Shown here: one piece after another, positions 33,292 to 41,365 of the stretch
How the letters are laid out: every line of letters begins with the position of its first letter
Numbering within the stretch: position 1 is the stretch's first letter
DNA from: Luteipulveratus halotolerans
Lineage (GTDB): Bacteria; Actinomycetota; Actinomycetes; Actinomycetales; Dermatophilaceae
Direction of reading: 5' to 3'
DNA: 64,000 nucleotides
Assembly: GCF_001247745.1 (NCBI RefSeq)
Contig: NZ_LAIR01000002.1
Span: 1,922,001 to 1,986,000 of the forward strand
Made by a program: the position numbers and the translations under genes
Notes under the pieces: generated by a model
What the model saw: only the letters and a program-made list of their open reading frames with translations
What the model was told of the DNA's origin: nothing
Databases searched by the model: none

Positions 33292-34469
33292 GCGTTCCGG
33301 CGTGAAGGAACGGCCCGGTAGAGCACAGTGGCCGCGACGAAGCCGATCAGCCCGCACGCCAGCACACCGACCCCGAGCGAGACCGTCGCGGTCAGCGCCG
33401 AGAGCAGCAGCGGACCGGCCGTGCCGCCGACGTCGGACAGCTCGCGCCAGATGCCCAGGAACTGTGCGCGCCCCACGTCCGGCGAGAAGTCGGCGCCGAG
33501 TGTCATCACCATGCCCGAGCCGATGCCGTTGCCGAACCCGAGGAGGCACGACACCGCCGTGAGTGAGAGCGCACCGCCGGTCAGCGGCATGAGCAGCAGC
33601 GCGGTGCCCATGACCAGCATCGACGGGACCGTCACCCAGCGGCGGCCCTTGAGGTCCATCACCTTGCCCGCGGGGTAGAACACCAGCATGTCGATGCCGC
33701 CGGCGATCCCGTAGACCACCGACGTGGCCTGCGGCGAGAGCCCGAGATGGTCGGCCCACAACGGGATCACGGTCTGGCGTGCAGCCCGGACGAGCGCGAC
33801 GAGCAGGATGCCGATGCCGACGGTCAGGAACACCCGGCGGTGCTCGCGCAGCACCGCTCGTACGGTTACCTCGCTGCGTGCCTGCGCGAGGTGCGGATGC
33901 GCGGGCAGGTCGGGCATGCGCGTGGACAGCAGGCCTGCGAGGGCGAGCGCTGCGGCGCACACGACGTACGCCGACGACAGCCCGAACACGTGGATGGCAG
34001 CGGCCCCGACGAACGGCCCGACGAAGACCCCGACCCGCATGACACCGCCCAGCGTCGACAGGGCACGCGCGCGGTACTGCGGCGGCACCGCCTCGGTCAG
34101 GTGGCTCTGACGCGCGAGCATGAACACCGACGCGCTGAAGCCCATGACCAGGACGCCCACGCCGAAGGCGATCAGTCCTGGCGCCACAGCGCACAGCAGG
34201 GCGGCGAGGACGCCGACGACGGCCGCTCCGGTGATCACGTGCCGTTCGCCGTAGCGCGCGGTCAGGATCGAGGCGGGCACGTTGAAGATCAACGAGCCGA
34301 GATCGATGAGCATGACGACCAGCGCGGCGACCGCGACGCTCGCGCCGAGGTCGCGGGCGGTGAGGACGATGACCGGGAGGATCGCTCCGTCACCGACACC
34401 GAACAGGAAGGACGGGCCGTACGCGGGGATCGCGAGCGAGCGCAGGTCGAAGGTGGGCTCGTCGGTCAC
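33279..34469 (-). CDS. MFS transporter of unknown substrate
   Basis: 396-aa membrane protein with about 12 segments. The A-like motif ASILTARYGERHVITG falls between segments 2 and 3 and AGKVMDLKGRRWVTVPSML at the mid-loop. GTG at 34469 (MTDEPTFDLRSL) is chosen because TACCGT lies 7 nt upstream; the longer open frame upstream is Pro/Arg-rich and contains the neighbouring terminator. Transport direction and substrate cannot be inferred. Confidence 0.85.
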   Translation of the reverse strand: MTDEPTFDLRSLAIPAYGPSFLFGVGDGAILPVIVLTARDLGASVAVAALVVMLIDLGSLIFNVPASILTARYGERHVITGAAVVGVLAALLCAVAPGLIAFGVGVLVMGFSASVFMLARQSHLTEAVPPQYRARALSTLGGVMRVGVFVGPFVGAAAIHVFGLSSAYVVCAAALALAGLLSTRMPDLPAHPHLAQARSEVTVRAVLREHRRVFLTVGIGILLVALVRAARQTVIPLWADHLGLSPQATSVVYGIAGGIDMLVFYPAGKVMDLKGRRWVTVPSMLVMGTALLLMPLTGGALSLTAVSCLLGFGNGIGSGMVMTLGADFSPDVGRAQFLGIWRELSDVGGTAGPLLLSALTATVSLGVGVLACGLIGFVAATVLYRAVPSRRNAKVP

Positions 34470-34499
34470 TGGCTCGACGGTACGCCCGCCCGGACGCGC

Positions 34500-34532
34500 G
34501 TCGGCCCCCGCCCTGGTTGGGCGGGGGCCGAC
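34500..34532. terminator. Terminator after the small 60-aa gene
   Basis: GTCGGCCCCCGCCC, 5-nt loop, GGGCGGGGGCCGAC: a perfect 14-bp stem, between the small gene and the MFS start. Confidence 0.85.
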
Positions 34533-34551
34533 GCCGGCGGTGGGCGGAGCC

Positions 34552-34734
34552 TCAGTCCTCGCCCTCTTCGTAGGCGCGGTCCTCGGCGTCCCACTTCTCG
34601 GTCTTCTCACGGGCCGTGGCGAGCGCATTCTGCGCCTCCTCGTGCGTGCCGTAAGGGCCCATCAGATCACCCTTGGGGTCGGTCGAGCCGTCCTCCTCGA
34701 CCTGGCCGGTCGAGACGTTGTACCAGAAGGCCAT
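34552..34734 (-). CDS. Small conserved acidic protein, 60 aa
   Basis: MAFWYNVSTGQVEEDGSTDP and onwards to a Glu-rich end (AYEEGED). The core GPYGTHEEAQNALATA resembles a single short SPOR-like repeat. GGAGGTGG lies 5-6 nt upstream, a near-ideal ribosome site, and a terminator follows, so it is a real monocistronic gene. Function unknown; I recall homologues next to map in other actinobacteria. Confidence 0.85.
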   Translation of the reverse strand: MAFWYNVSTGQVEEDGSTDPKGDLMGPYGTHEEAQNALATAREKTEKWDAEDRAYEEGED

Positions 34735-34813
34735 CGGGCCACCTCCGTGCGTCGCGGGTCAGGACCGGGCCGGGGCCAAGGACTGGCCGACCGGCCCGCT
34801 TACACTCCACCCT

Positions 34814-35677
34814 ATGCCGACGACGAGTGTCAGCATCCAGCCCGGCACGGTGGGTCCCCGCCGTCTGGTCCCGTCCTCGATCACCCGCCCGGAGTACGTC
34901 GACCGGCCGGCTCCCCGGCCCTACGACGGTCCCGAGGTCAAGGACGCCGAGACCATCGAGAAGATGCGGGTCGCCGGTCGCATCGCCGCCCAGGCGCTGC
35001 AGGCCGCCGGCGCCGCCGCTGCCCCAGGGGTGACCACCGACGAGCTCGACCGCATCGGTCACGAGTTCGCGCTCGACCACGGCGCCTACCCCTCGACGCT
35101 CGGCTACCGCGGGTTCCCGAAGTCGCTGTGCACCAGCGTCAACGAGGTCATCTGCCACGGCATCCCCGACGACCGGCCGCTGCAGGACGGTGACCTGGTC
35201 AAGGTCGACATCACGGTGTTCAAGGACGGCGTGCACGGCGACAACTGCGCGACGTTCCTGGTCGGCGAGGTCGACGAGGAGTCCCGGCTGCTGTCCGAGC
35301 GCACCCACGAGGCGATGATGCGCGGCATCAAGGCGGCCATGCCCGGGCGTCAGGTCAACATCATCGGCCGCGTCATCGAGAAGTACGCCAAGCGCTTCGG
35401 CTACGGCGTCGTCCGCGACTACACCGGGCACGGCATCGGGACGACGTTCCACTCGGGTCTGGTCATCCCCCACTACGACGCGGCCCCGTCGTACGACGAC
35501 ATCATCGAGCCCGGGATGACGTTCACCGTCGAGCCGATGCTCAACCTGGGCGGCTCCGACTGGCAGATGTGGGACGACGGCTGGACGGTGGTGACGGCCG
35601 ACGGCAGCCGCTCGGCTCAGTTCGAGAACACCATCCTCATCACGCCGACCGGACCTGAGATCCTCACGGCCGTCTGA
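34814..35677 (+). CDS. map: Type I methionine aminopeptidase
   Basis: 287 aa; removes the N-terminal Met from new proteins with two metal ions. Metal and substrate residues are seen in NEVICHGIPDD (His), VDITVFKDGVHGDNCATF (two Asp), DYTGHGIGTTFH (His), FTVEPML (Glu) and SAQFENTILIT (Glu). An N-terminal extension of about 40 residues (MPTTSVSIQPGTVGPRRLVP) is typical of the longer actinobacterial form. TACACT lies 7 nt before the ATG. Confidence 0.96.
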   Translation: MPTTSVSIQPGTVGPRRLVPSSITRPEYVDRPAPRPYDGPEVKDAETIEKMRVAGRIAAQALQAAGAAAAPGVTTDELDRIGHEFALDHGAYPSTLGYRGFPKSLCTSVNEVICHGIPDDRPLQDGDLVKVDITVFKDGVHGDNCATFLVGEVDEESRLLSERTHEAMMRGIKAAMPGRQVNIIGRVIEKYAKRFGYGVVRDYTGHGIGTTFHSGLVIPHYDAAPSYDDIIEPGMTFTVEPMLNLGGSDWQMWDDGWTVVTADGSRSAQFENTILITPTGPEILTAV

Positions 35678-35705
35678 CCGATCCCCCTGCGAAGGAGCTC
35701 CATCG

Positions 35706-36473
35706 ATGTCGAAGTCCAAGCAGCACCCGCTCGGGATCGATGTCGGCGGGTCCGGCATCAAGGGCGCGCCCGTCGACCTCAAGAAGGGTGAGTTCGCCGC
35801 CAAGCGCAAGCGCATCGACACCCCTGAGAAGTCGACGCCCGAGGCGGTTGCCGACGTGATCGCCGAGATCGTCGACCACTTCGAGGACCAGATCGGTGAC
35901 GAGCCGATCGGTGTGACCGTGCCGGCCGTGGTCCAGCACGGCGTCGTGCGTACTGCTGCCAACATCGACAAGTCCTGGATCGACAGCAAGGCCGAGAAGC
36001 TGCTCGAGAAGCGCCTCGGCCGCGACATCACGCTGCTCAACGACGCCGACGCGGCCGGCCTCGGCGAGCTCTACTACGGCGCTGCCGCCGGCGCGAAAGG
36101 CCTCGTCGTCCTCACGACGCTGGGCACCGGCATCGGCTCGGCCATCCTCAACAACGGCAGGCTCGTGCCCAACTCCGAGCTCGGCCACCTCGAGCTCGAC
36201 GGTCACGACGCCGAGACCCGAGCCGCCTCCAGCATCAAGGACAAGGAAGGCCTGTCCTACGCCGAGTGGGCCGAGCGGCTGCAGCGCTACTACAGCCACC
36301 TGGAGTCGCTGCTGTGGCCGGACCTGATCGTGGTCGGCGGCGGCGTCTCCAAGGACGCCGAGGAGTTCCTGCCGCTGCTCGACCTACGCACCAAGATCGT
36401 GCCGGCTCAGCTCAAGAACGCCGCAGGCATCATCGGCGCCGCGCGCCGGGCGCACGACGACGTCCAGGGCTGA
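35706..36473 (+). CDS. ppgK: Polyphosphate glucokinase
   Basis: 255-aa ROK-type kinase that phosphorylates glucose with polyphosphate (and often ATP). Phosphate loops GIDVGGSGIKGAPVDL and TTLGTGIGSAILNNG, the catalytic Asp in LLNDADAAGLGE and LGHLELDGHDAE are present. Lys-rich stretches near the N-terminus (KKGEFAAKRKRI) fit polyphosphate binding. GAAGGAG is 8 nt before the ATG; 28 nt after map, possibly co-transcribed. Confidence 0.95.
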   Translation: MSKSKQHPLGIDVGGSGIKGAPVDLKKGEFAAKRKRIDTPEKSTPEAVADVIAEIVDHFEDQIGDEPIGVTVPAVVQHGVVRTAANIDKSWIDSKAEKLLEKRLGRDITLLNDADAAGLGELYYGAAAGAKGLVVLTTLGTGIGSAILNNGRLVPNSELGHLELDGHDAETRAASSIKDKEGLSYAEWAERLQRYYSHLESLLWPDLIVVGGGVSKDAEEFLPLLDLRTKIVPAQLKNAAGIIGAARRAHDDVQG

Positions 36474-36491
36474 CTCGGGCGAGGTCCGTGC

Positions 36492-37640
36492 TCAGCCGGC
36501 GGTGGTCGTACGCCGGTCGCTCACCTTGGCGCGGACCTCACCCGCCGCACCGCGGGGGTCGCGCAGGGCCTTCTTGACCGCGGGCACCCCGCGCTTGAGA
36601 CCTGAGCGCACCACGGGGAGCGCCTTGGCGAACGCCGGGTAGAGCGGCGACAACGGCTTGTCCCAGGTGCCGACGAGCAGGTCCTCGTGCTTGGCGAACT
36701 GGCGCTTGAAGTCGGAGATGCCGTCGTTGAGCAGTCCGTTGAAGTCGTAGCGCTGCACGCCCTGGGCCTTGACGTGCTTCATCGCGTGGAACTTCAGGCC
36801 GTAGTTGAGGCGCAGCTTCATACCGCGTGGGCTGACCCCGCCGTACAGCTCGAACGCGGTCGTGCCGGACACGACGAGCCAGACGAAGGCGACCGGCTCG
36901 TCCCCCTCCCAGGCGGCGAGCAGCTGCGACTGCGGACCCATGAGGTCGCGGATGCCGAGGTGGTAGTCGTCGTCGTGGACGGCGAAGTCGGCGCGACGGC
37001 CGGTCTCCTTGTTGATCTCCAGGATCGTGCGCAGGTCCGCCTCGTCGGTGACCTCGCCGAAGCGGACGTTGTCGGCGCGGAAGGACTTGCGGACGTTCTG
37101 GCGGGTCGAGGAGCTGAGCTCCTTGAGGATCGTGTCCTCGTCGTGGGTGACGTCGACGATCAGCGTCGTCGGGATGAGCCCGGTGTTGTCGCTGCGGGTG
37201 AAGCCGGCGGCCTCGACATCACGCAGCCACTGCGGCTGGGGTGCAGCGCGACCGGCAGCGATCGCCGCGTCGACCTCGCCCTTGGGCAGCGGTGAGAACG
37301 GCTCCTCCCAGTCGGGCTCGATGGTGAGCCCCACCGGCTTGTGCGTGCGCTTGACGTGGTCGGCGAGCGCCGTCAGGACAGCGCCCCGGTGCTCGGGCTG
37401 CGCCTGCGGCCCGCGCGGGATGTAGGCGAGCGAGCGGAACGGTGCCGGGAGGCGGCGCAGGAGCACCTGCGCCGAGCCCACGACCTGGTCGCCGTCGCGG
37501 ACGACGAGGCGGTCGGCGGACCACTCGTAGCGTGACTTCAGCTCGCCCCAGCCCCACAGCTGAAGGGGGTGGCCGCCGGCGGCGTTGACGAGGTCGTCCC
37601 AGTCGTTGCGGTCATGGCACGAGGAGACGGAAAGGCTCAT
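36492..37640 (-). CDS. Fem/GNAT-type aminoacyltransferase-like protein
   Basis: 382 aa with two GNAT folds, as in FemX/FemAB. N-terminal HPLQLWGWGELKSRYEW and SLAYIPRGPQAQ are hallmarks of the family that adds amino acids from tRNA to peptidoglycan. LSSSTRQNVRKSFRADNVRF opens the second half. The basic C-terminus (LKRGVPAVKKALRDPRGAAG) could bind membrane or tRNA. The substrate is unknown. TAGCCT lies 6 nt before the ATG. Confidence 0.85.
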   Translation of the reverse strand: MSLSVSSCHDRNDWDDLVNAAGGHPLQLWGWGELKSRYEWSADRLVVRDGDQVVGSAQVLLRRLPAPFRSLAYIPRGPQAQPEHRGAVLTALADHVKRTHKPVGLTIEPDWEEPFSPLPKGEVDAAIAAGRAAPQPQWLRDVEAAGFTRSDNTGLIPTTLIVDVTHDEDTILKELSSSTRQNVRKSFRADNVRFGEVTDEADLRTILEINKETGRRADFAVHDDDYHLGIRDLMGPQSQLLAAWEGDEPVAFVWLVVSGTTAFELYGGVSPRGMKLRLNYGLKFHAMKHVKAQGVQRYDFNGLLNDGISDFKRQFAKHEDLLVGTWDKPLSPLYPAFAKALPVVRSGLKRGVPAVKKALRDPRGAAGEVRAKVSDRRTTTAG

Positions 37641-37682
37641 GGCTCAAGGCTATCCAGCCCCGGTCGCTGCACGTGGCACCGG

Positions 37683-37853
37683 TCAGCGGGCGCGCGCGGC
37701 GGCCTTGACCTTGCCCGGCACCTTGCCCGCGAGGCGGTACTCACGACGGCTGAGGCGTTCGGCGTACCCGGCCTTGGCGAGGCGGTTGAGCACGACGGGA
37801 CACTTCTTGCAGCGCGGCTTGTCCTTGCAGCACTTCTTCTTCGCGGTCACCAT
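37683..37853 (-). CDS. Cys- and Lys-rich mini-protein, 56 aa
   Basis: MVTAKKKCCKDKPRCKKCPV, then a basic region ending KAAARAR. The four cysteines at 8, 9, 15 and 18 (CC-x5-C-x2-C) could bind a metal or cluster. I recall similar small actinobacterial proteins with no known function. An iron-box-like palindrome lies 16 nt upstream, suggesting it is made when iron is scarce. ATG at 37853; no strong ribosome site. Confidence 0.75.
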   Translation of the reverse strand: MVTAKKKCCKDKPRCKKCPVVLNRLAKAGYAERLSRREYRLAGKVPGKVKAAARAR

Positions 37854-37868
37854 CGGCACGCGGGAACC

Positions 37869-37887
37869 ATAGGTGAGCCTTACCTGT
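37869..37887. promoter_or_regulatory. Probable DtxR/IdeR iron box
   Basis: ATAGGTGAGCCTTACCTGT, a 19-bp imperfect palindrome with AGGT and ACCT arms. It matches the DtxR consensus TTAGGTTAGGCTAACCTAA at 14 of 19 positions in either direction. It lies between the Cys-rich mini-protein (16 nt) and the divergent membrane protein (66 nt) and overlaps a possible -10 (TATGGT) for the former. Confidence 0.65.
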
Positions 37888-37953
37888 TATGCAAGCACGT
37901 CTCAGGCGTGTGCGATCCTCCCCGGGGACCACCCTCGCCCGAGAGGAGCGCAC

Positions 37954-38442
37954 GTGCGAGACCTGCTGGAGTGGATCGACGACCAGCCGTTCGGGCTGCT
38001 CGTCGCACTGCTGTTCTGCTGGATCTTCGTGCGCGCCAACACGATCTACGCCGTGGGCCGCGCCGCGACCTCGGGTCGCCTCGGCGCGCGTGTCACGGCC
38101 GTCACGCAGCGCCCTGGCATGCAGCGCGCTCAGGCCGGGTTCAACCGCGTCGGCCTGGCCATCGTGCCGGTGTCGTTCCTGATGGCGGGCCTGACGTTCG
38201 CCACCCAGCTGACCGCAGGCGTCATGCGTCTGCCCTGGCCGCGCTACCTGCTCGCCATGATCCCGGGATGCATCGCATGGTCGGTGCTGACGGCGACCGT
38301 CGGAACCCTAGCGCTGGGTGCGGTGCTGCGCCTGTGGGACGCGCCGCTCGGGGTCCGGATCGCGGTGGCGACCGTGGTCGCCGCCGCGATCGCGGCCTAC
38401 GTCGTACGCCGCCGCCGGGCCCCGAGCGAGCCGGCAGGCTGA
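37954..38442 (+). CDS. Small multi-pass membrane protein, DedA/VTT-like
   Basis: 162 aa, four hydrophobic segments (FGLLVALLFCWIFVRANTIY, then three more). The central GFNRVGLAIVPVSFLMAGL and LPWPRYLLAMIPGCIAWS are reminiscent of the SNARE-associated DedA fold but shorter. Function unknown. GTG at 37954 has GAGGAG 6 nt upstream; longer starts have none. The iron box lies upstream. Confidence 0.75.
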   Translation: MRDLLEWIDDQPFGLLVALLFCWIFVRANTIYAVGRAATSGRLGARVTAVTQRPGMQRAQAGFNRVGLAIVPVSFLMAGLTFATQLTAGVMRLPWPRYLLAMIPGCIAWSVLTATVGTLALGAVLRLWDAPLGVRIAVATVVAAAIAAYVVRRRRAPSEPAG

Positions 38443-38445
38443 CCC

Positions 38446-39099
38446 TCAGAGCTGCTGTGGGCCCGCTTTCGCCAGGTCGGTGACCTGCACGCCGCCGTCG
38501 AGCCCGAAGTCACCGATGTGCTTGAGGTACATCGCGCGTGCCGGTGGCTTCAGCAGCGCGTCATGGATCGGGATGACTCCCTGCGTCGGCGCGATCCGAC
38601 GGACGAACGCGATCGTCTCCTTGACCGCGCACCAGGGTGCGTTGACCGGCACGGCGAGATGGTCGACCTCGCCCGGCTCGGCGTCGAGCGCGTCGCCGGG
38701 GTGGAACAGCGTGGGCTCCCCCGGGGCGCGCACGACCAGACCCAGGTTGTCGATGCGCTCGAGGTACTCGTGGATGACGGCGTGCTGCGCCCCGACGGGC
38801 GTCACGACCGCGCGCCCGACCTCGACCGGCTCACCCGCCACGGTGTCGCGGGCGTCGTGGCCGCGCTCGCGCAGCTGCTGCGCCGTGACGGGCTCGGCGT
38901 ACACCGACGCGTCGGGGTTGCGCTCGGCCAGTGCGGCGAACCCCTCGACGTCGATGTGATCGGCGTGCTGGTGGGTGACGCAGACGGCGTCGACCCCCTC
39001 GACACCCGTCGTGTCCGAGAACGTGCCGGGGTCGATGAGGATCCGCGCGCCGCCTGACTCGACGAGCAGGCAGGAGTGGCCGAGATGCGTGACGATCAT
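38446..39099 (-). CDS. Metallo-beta-lactamase-fold hydrolase, UlaG-like
   Basis: 217 aa; MIVTHLGHSCLLVES, then the metal motif THQHADHID, later FHPGDALD, VPVNAPWCAVKE and IPIHDALL. These fit the UlaG/YtnP-like soluble hydrolases; substrate unknown. The start is ATG 39099, since TAACGT lies 7 nt upstream; a GTG 9 nt further up is inside that promoter. Divergent from guaB1. Confidence 0.88.
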   Translation of the reverse strand: MIVTHLGHSCLLVESGGARILIDPGTFSDTTGVEGVDAVCVTHQHADHIDVEGFAALAERNPDASVYAEPVTAQQLRERGHDARDTVAGEPVEVGRAVVTPVGAQHAVIHEYLERIDNLGLVVRAPGEPTLFHPGDALDAEPGEVDHLAVPVNAPWCAVKETIAFVRRIAPTQGVIPIHDALLKPPARAMYLKHIGDFGLDGGVQVTDLAKAGPQQL

Positions 39100-39160
39100 G
39101 CTGGCCACGTTACGACCGGACGCGACGTCGGCACAGGTCCGGCTCTCCTACGATGTGATG

Positions 39161-40621
39161 GTGAAGTTCTTGGGAGTCCAGCAGCCGGCGTACGACCTCA
39201 CCTACAGCGACGTGTTCATGGTGCCCTCGCGCTCGGCGGTGACCAGCCGCCTCGACGTCGACCTCACGACGCCCGACGGTGCGGGTACGACGATCCCGCT
39301 CGTGGTCGCCAACATGACCGCGATCTCCGGCCGTCGTATGGCCGAGACGGTCGCCCGACGCGGAGGGCTCGCCGTCCTGCCGCAGGACATCCCGGTGCAC
39401 GCGGTCCAGGAGACGATCTCCTACCTCAAGCAGCGGCACACGGTCTTCGAGACCCCGGTGACGGTGTCGCCCGACGCGCCCGTGTCGCAGGTGCTCGCTC
39501 TCATCGGCAAGCGCGCCCACCGTCAGGCCGTCGTCGTCGACGACCAGGAGCAGCCGCTCGGCATCGTCACCGAGAAGCACTGCCTCGAGGTCGACCGCTT
39601 CGCGACCGTGGGCGACGTCATGTCCACCGACCTGCTGACCGTCGACGCGGGAGCCGACCTCGGCGAGACGTTCGACCGGATGACCCACCAGCATCTCGAC
39701 CTCGCGCCGGTGGTCGACGGTGGACGCCTCGCCGGCGTCATCACGCGCACCGGGATCCTGCGCTCGGCGATCTACTCCCCCGCGGTCGACGCCGACGGCC
39801 GTCTGCGTCTCGGCGTCGCGATCGGCATCAACGGCGACGTGCAGGCCAAGGCCGAGACGATGCTGTCGTCGGGCGCCGACGTGCTCGTCGTCGACACCGC
39901 ACACGGCCACCAGGACAAGATGTTCGACGCCCTCAAGCTCGTCACCCAGGCCCGTGACGCCCACGCGAGCGCCGGCGGTGCACGCATCCCCGTCGTCGCC
40001 GGCAACGTCGTCACCGCCGACGGTGCGCGCGAGCTCGCCGAGGCCGGCGCCGACATCATCAAGGTCGGCGTCGGCCCGGGCGCGATGTGCACGACCCGCA
40101 TGATGACCGGCGTGGGTCGGCCGCAGTTCTCCGCAGTGCTCGAATGTGCTTCTGCCGCACAGGATCTCGGCGCCGAGATCTGGGCTGATGGTGGCGTGAA
40201 GTACCCCCGCGACGTCGCGCTCGCCCTCGCTGCCGGCGCCGGAAGCGTCATGATCGGCTCGTGGTTCGCCGGCACCTGGGAGAGCCCGGGCGACCTCAAC
40301 CGCGACCACGACGGCCGGCTCTACAAGGAGTCGTTCGGCATGGCGTCGGCGCGCGCTGTCCGCAACCGCACGGCGGGCCGCAGCGCCTACGACCGCGCGC
40401 GCTCGGCGCTGTTCGAGGAGGGCATCTCCTCCTCCAAGATGTACCTCGACCCCCAGCGACCCGGCGTCGAGGACCTCATCGACATGATCATCGCCGGCGT
40501 GCGCTCCAGCTTCACCTACGCCGGTGCCCGCTCGATCCCCGAGTTCCGCGAGCGCGCCACGGTGGGCGTGCAGAGCGCCAGCGGCTACGACGAGGGTCGC
40601 CCGCGCGAGACGTCCTGGTGA
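39161..40621 (+). CDS. guaB1: GuaB1-family IMP dehydrogenase/GMP reductase-like enzyme
   Basis: 486-aa barrel with two CBS domains (about 95-205: AHRQAVVVDDQEQPLG, LDLAPVVDGGRLAGV) and the catalytic loop GPGAMCTTRMMTG (C310). It is an IMPDH-superfamily member, but mycobacterial GuaB1 was reported to act as a GMP reductase, so purine salvage is the better guess than IMP oxidation. The GTG start (VKFLGVQ) is preferred to the ATG one codon earlier, as TACGAT lies 6 nt upstream of it. The end overlaps the next, convergent gene by 37 nt. Confidence 0.92.
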   Translation: MKFLGVQQPAYDLTYSDVFMVPSRSAVTSRLDVDLTTPDGAGTTIPLVVANMTAISGRRMAETVARRGGLAVLPQDIPVHAVQETISYLKQRHTVFETPVTVSPDAPVSQVLALIGKRAHRQAVVVDDQEQPLGIVTEKHCLEVDRFATVGDVMSTDLLTVDAGADLGETFDRMTHQHLDLAPVVDGGRLAGVITRTGILRSAIYSPAVDADGRLRLGVAIGINGDVQAKAETMLSSGADVLVVDTAHGHQDKMFDALKLVTQARDAHASAGGARIPVVAGNVVTADGARELAEAGADIIKVGVGPGAMCTTRMMTGVGRPQFSAVLECASAAQDLGAEIWADGGVKYPRDVALALAAGAGSVMIGSWFAGTWESPGDLNRDHDGRLYKESFGMASARAVRNRTAGRSAYDRARSALFEEGISSSKMYLDPQRPGVEDLIDMIIAGVRSSFTYAGARSIPEFRERATVGVQSASGYDEGRPRETSW

Positions 40622-41346
40622 CCCGCGTCGCGCTCGCGCAGCACCTGCGCGAGCGCGGCGGGATGGTCGGTCGTGATGACGTCCACCCCGGCGTCGAGCA
40701 GTGTGCGCCACAGGCGCGTGCGGTGCCACGGGGTCCACTCGGGCAGGCTCCAGAACCTCAGCCGTAGTCCCGCCTCGTGCGTCTCGGACACGAGCTCGGC
40801 CAGACGGGCGCGGTCGCGTCGCAGGATCGGCCCGAACCCTCTCCACCAGAAGTGGTCACGCCATGAGGCGCTCACCAGCGGCATCCAGTCCGCGACGGCG
40901 CGCTCGGGCACGTTGCCGAGCCGGCCGTCGTACGTCAGCAGCACCGAGTCCGCTTGCATCGCAACGCGATTGGCGAGTGTGCCCGACAGCACGACCGTGA
41001 CCGGACGGCGTACGACGGTGCCCCCGCTCGCGTGGGTGAGCACGTCGTCGTACGCCGCGAGCAGCGACTGGATCACCGGCAGTGACGCCTCGGGCTCGGA
41101 CTTCACGTCGAGCACGAGGTAGAGGTCGGGCAGCTCGTCGCGCCGCTGCCGCAACGGGTCGAGGTAGACCGCCTCGAACGACTGCGACTCATCAGGTCGG
41201 TCGTGCCCGATGAGCACCCGGTCGTCGACGACCCACACATCGGGCTCGATCCACGCGCAGCCGTGCTCGAGCGCGTCGAGCAGGGGCCGGTCGCGGTCCT
41301 CGTCGTTGTGTGACCACGAGGCGGTCCACGGCTGCCGGCGACTCAT
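40585..41346 (-). CDS. GDPD-like phosphodiesterase, cytoplasmic paralogue
   Basis: 253-aa barrel of the glycerophosphodiesterase/AIM6-like superfamily. Catalytic-type residues are in SWSHNDEDRDRPLLDALEHG, WIEPDVWVVDDRVLIGHD and LVLDVKSEPEASLP; TTDHPAALAQ ends the barrel. No signal peptide. It follows the exported paralogue by 19 nt, so both may be co-expressed. Substrate unknown. Confidence 0.82.
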   Translation of the reverse strand: MSRRQPWTASWSHNDEDRDRPLLDALEHGCAWIEPDVWVVDDRVLIGHDRPDESQSFEAVYLDPLRQRRDELPDLYLVLDVKSEPEASLPVIQSLLAAYDDVLTHASGGTVVRRPVTVVLSGTLANRVAMQADSVLLTYDGRLGNVPERAVADWMPLVSASWRDHFWWRGFGPILRRDRARLAELVSETHEAGLRLRFWSLPEWTPWHRTRLWRTLLDAGVDVITTDHPAALAQVLRERDAGHQDVSRGRPSS

Positions 41347-41365
41347 GCCGGCAGCCTGTCAGACC

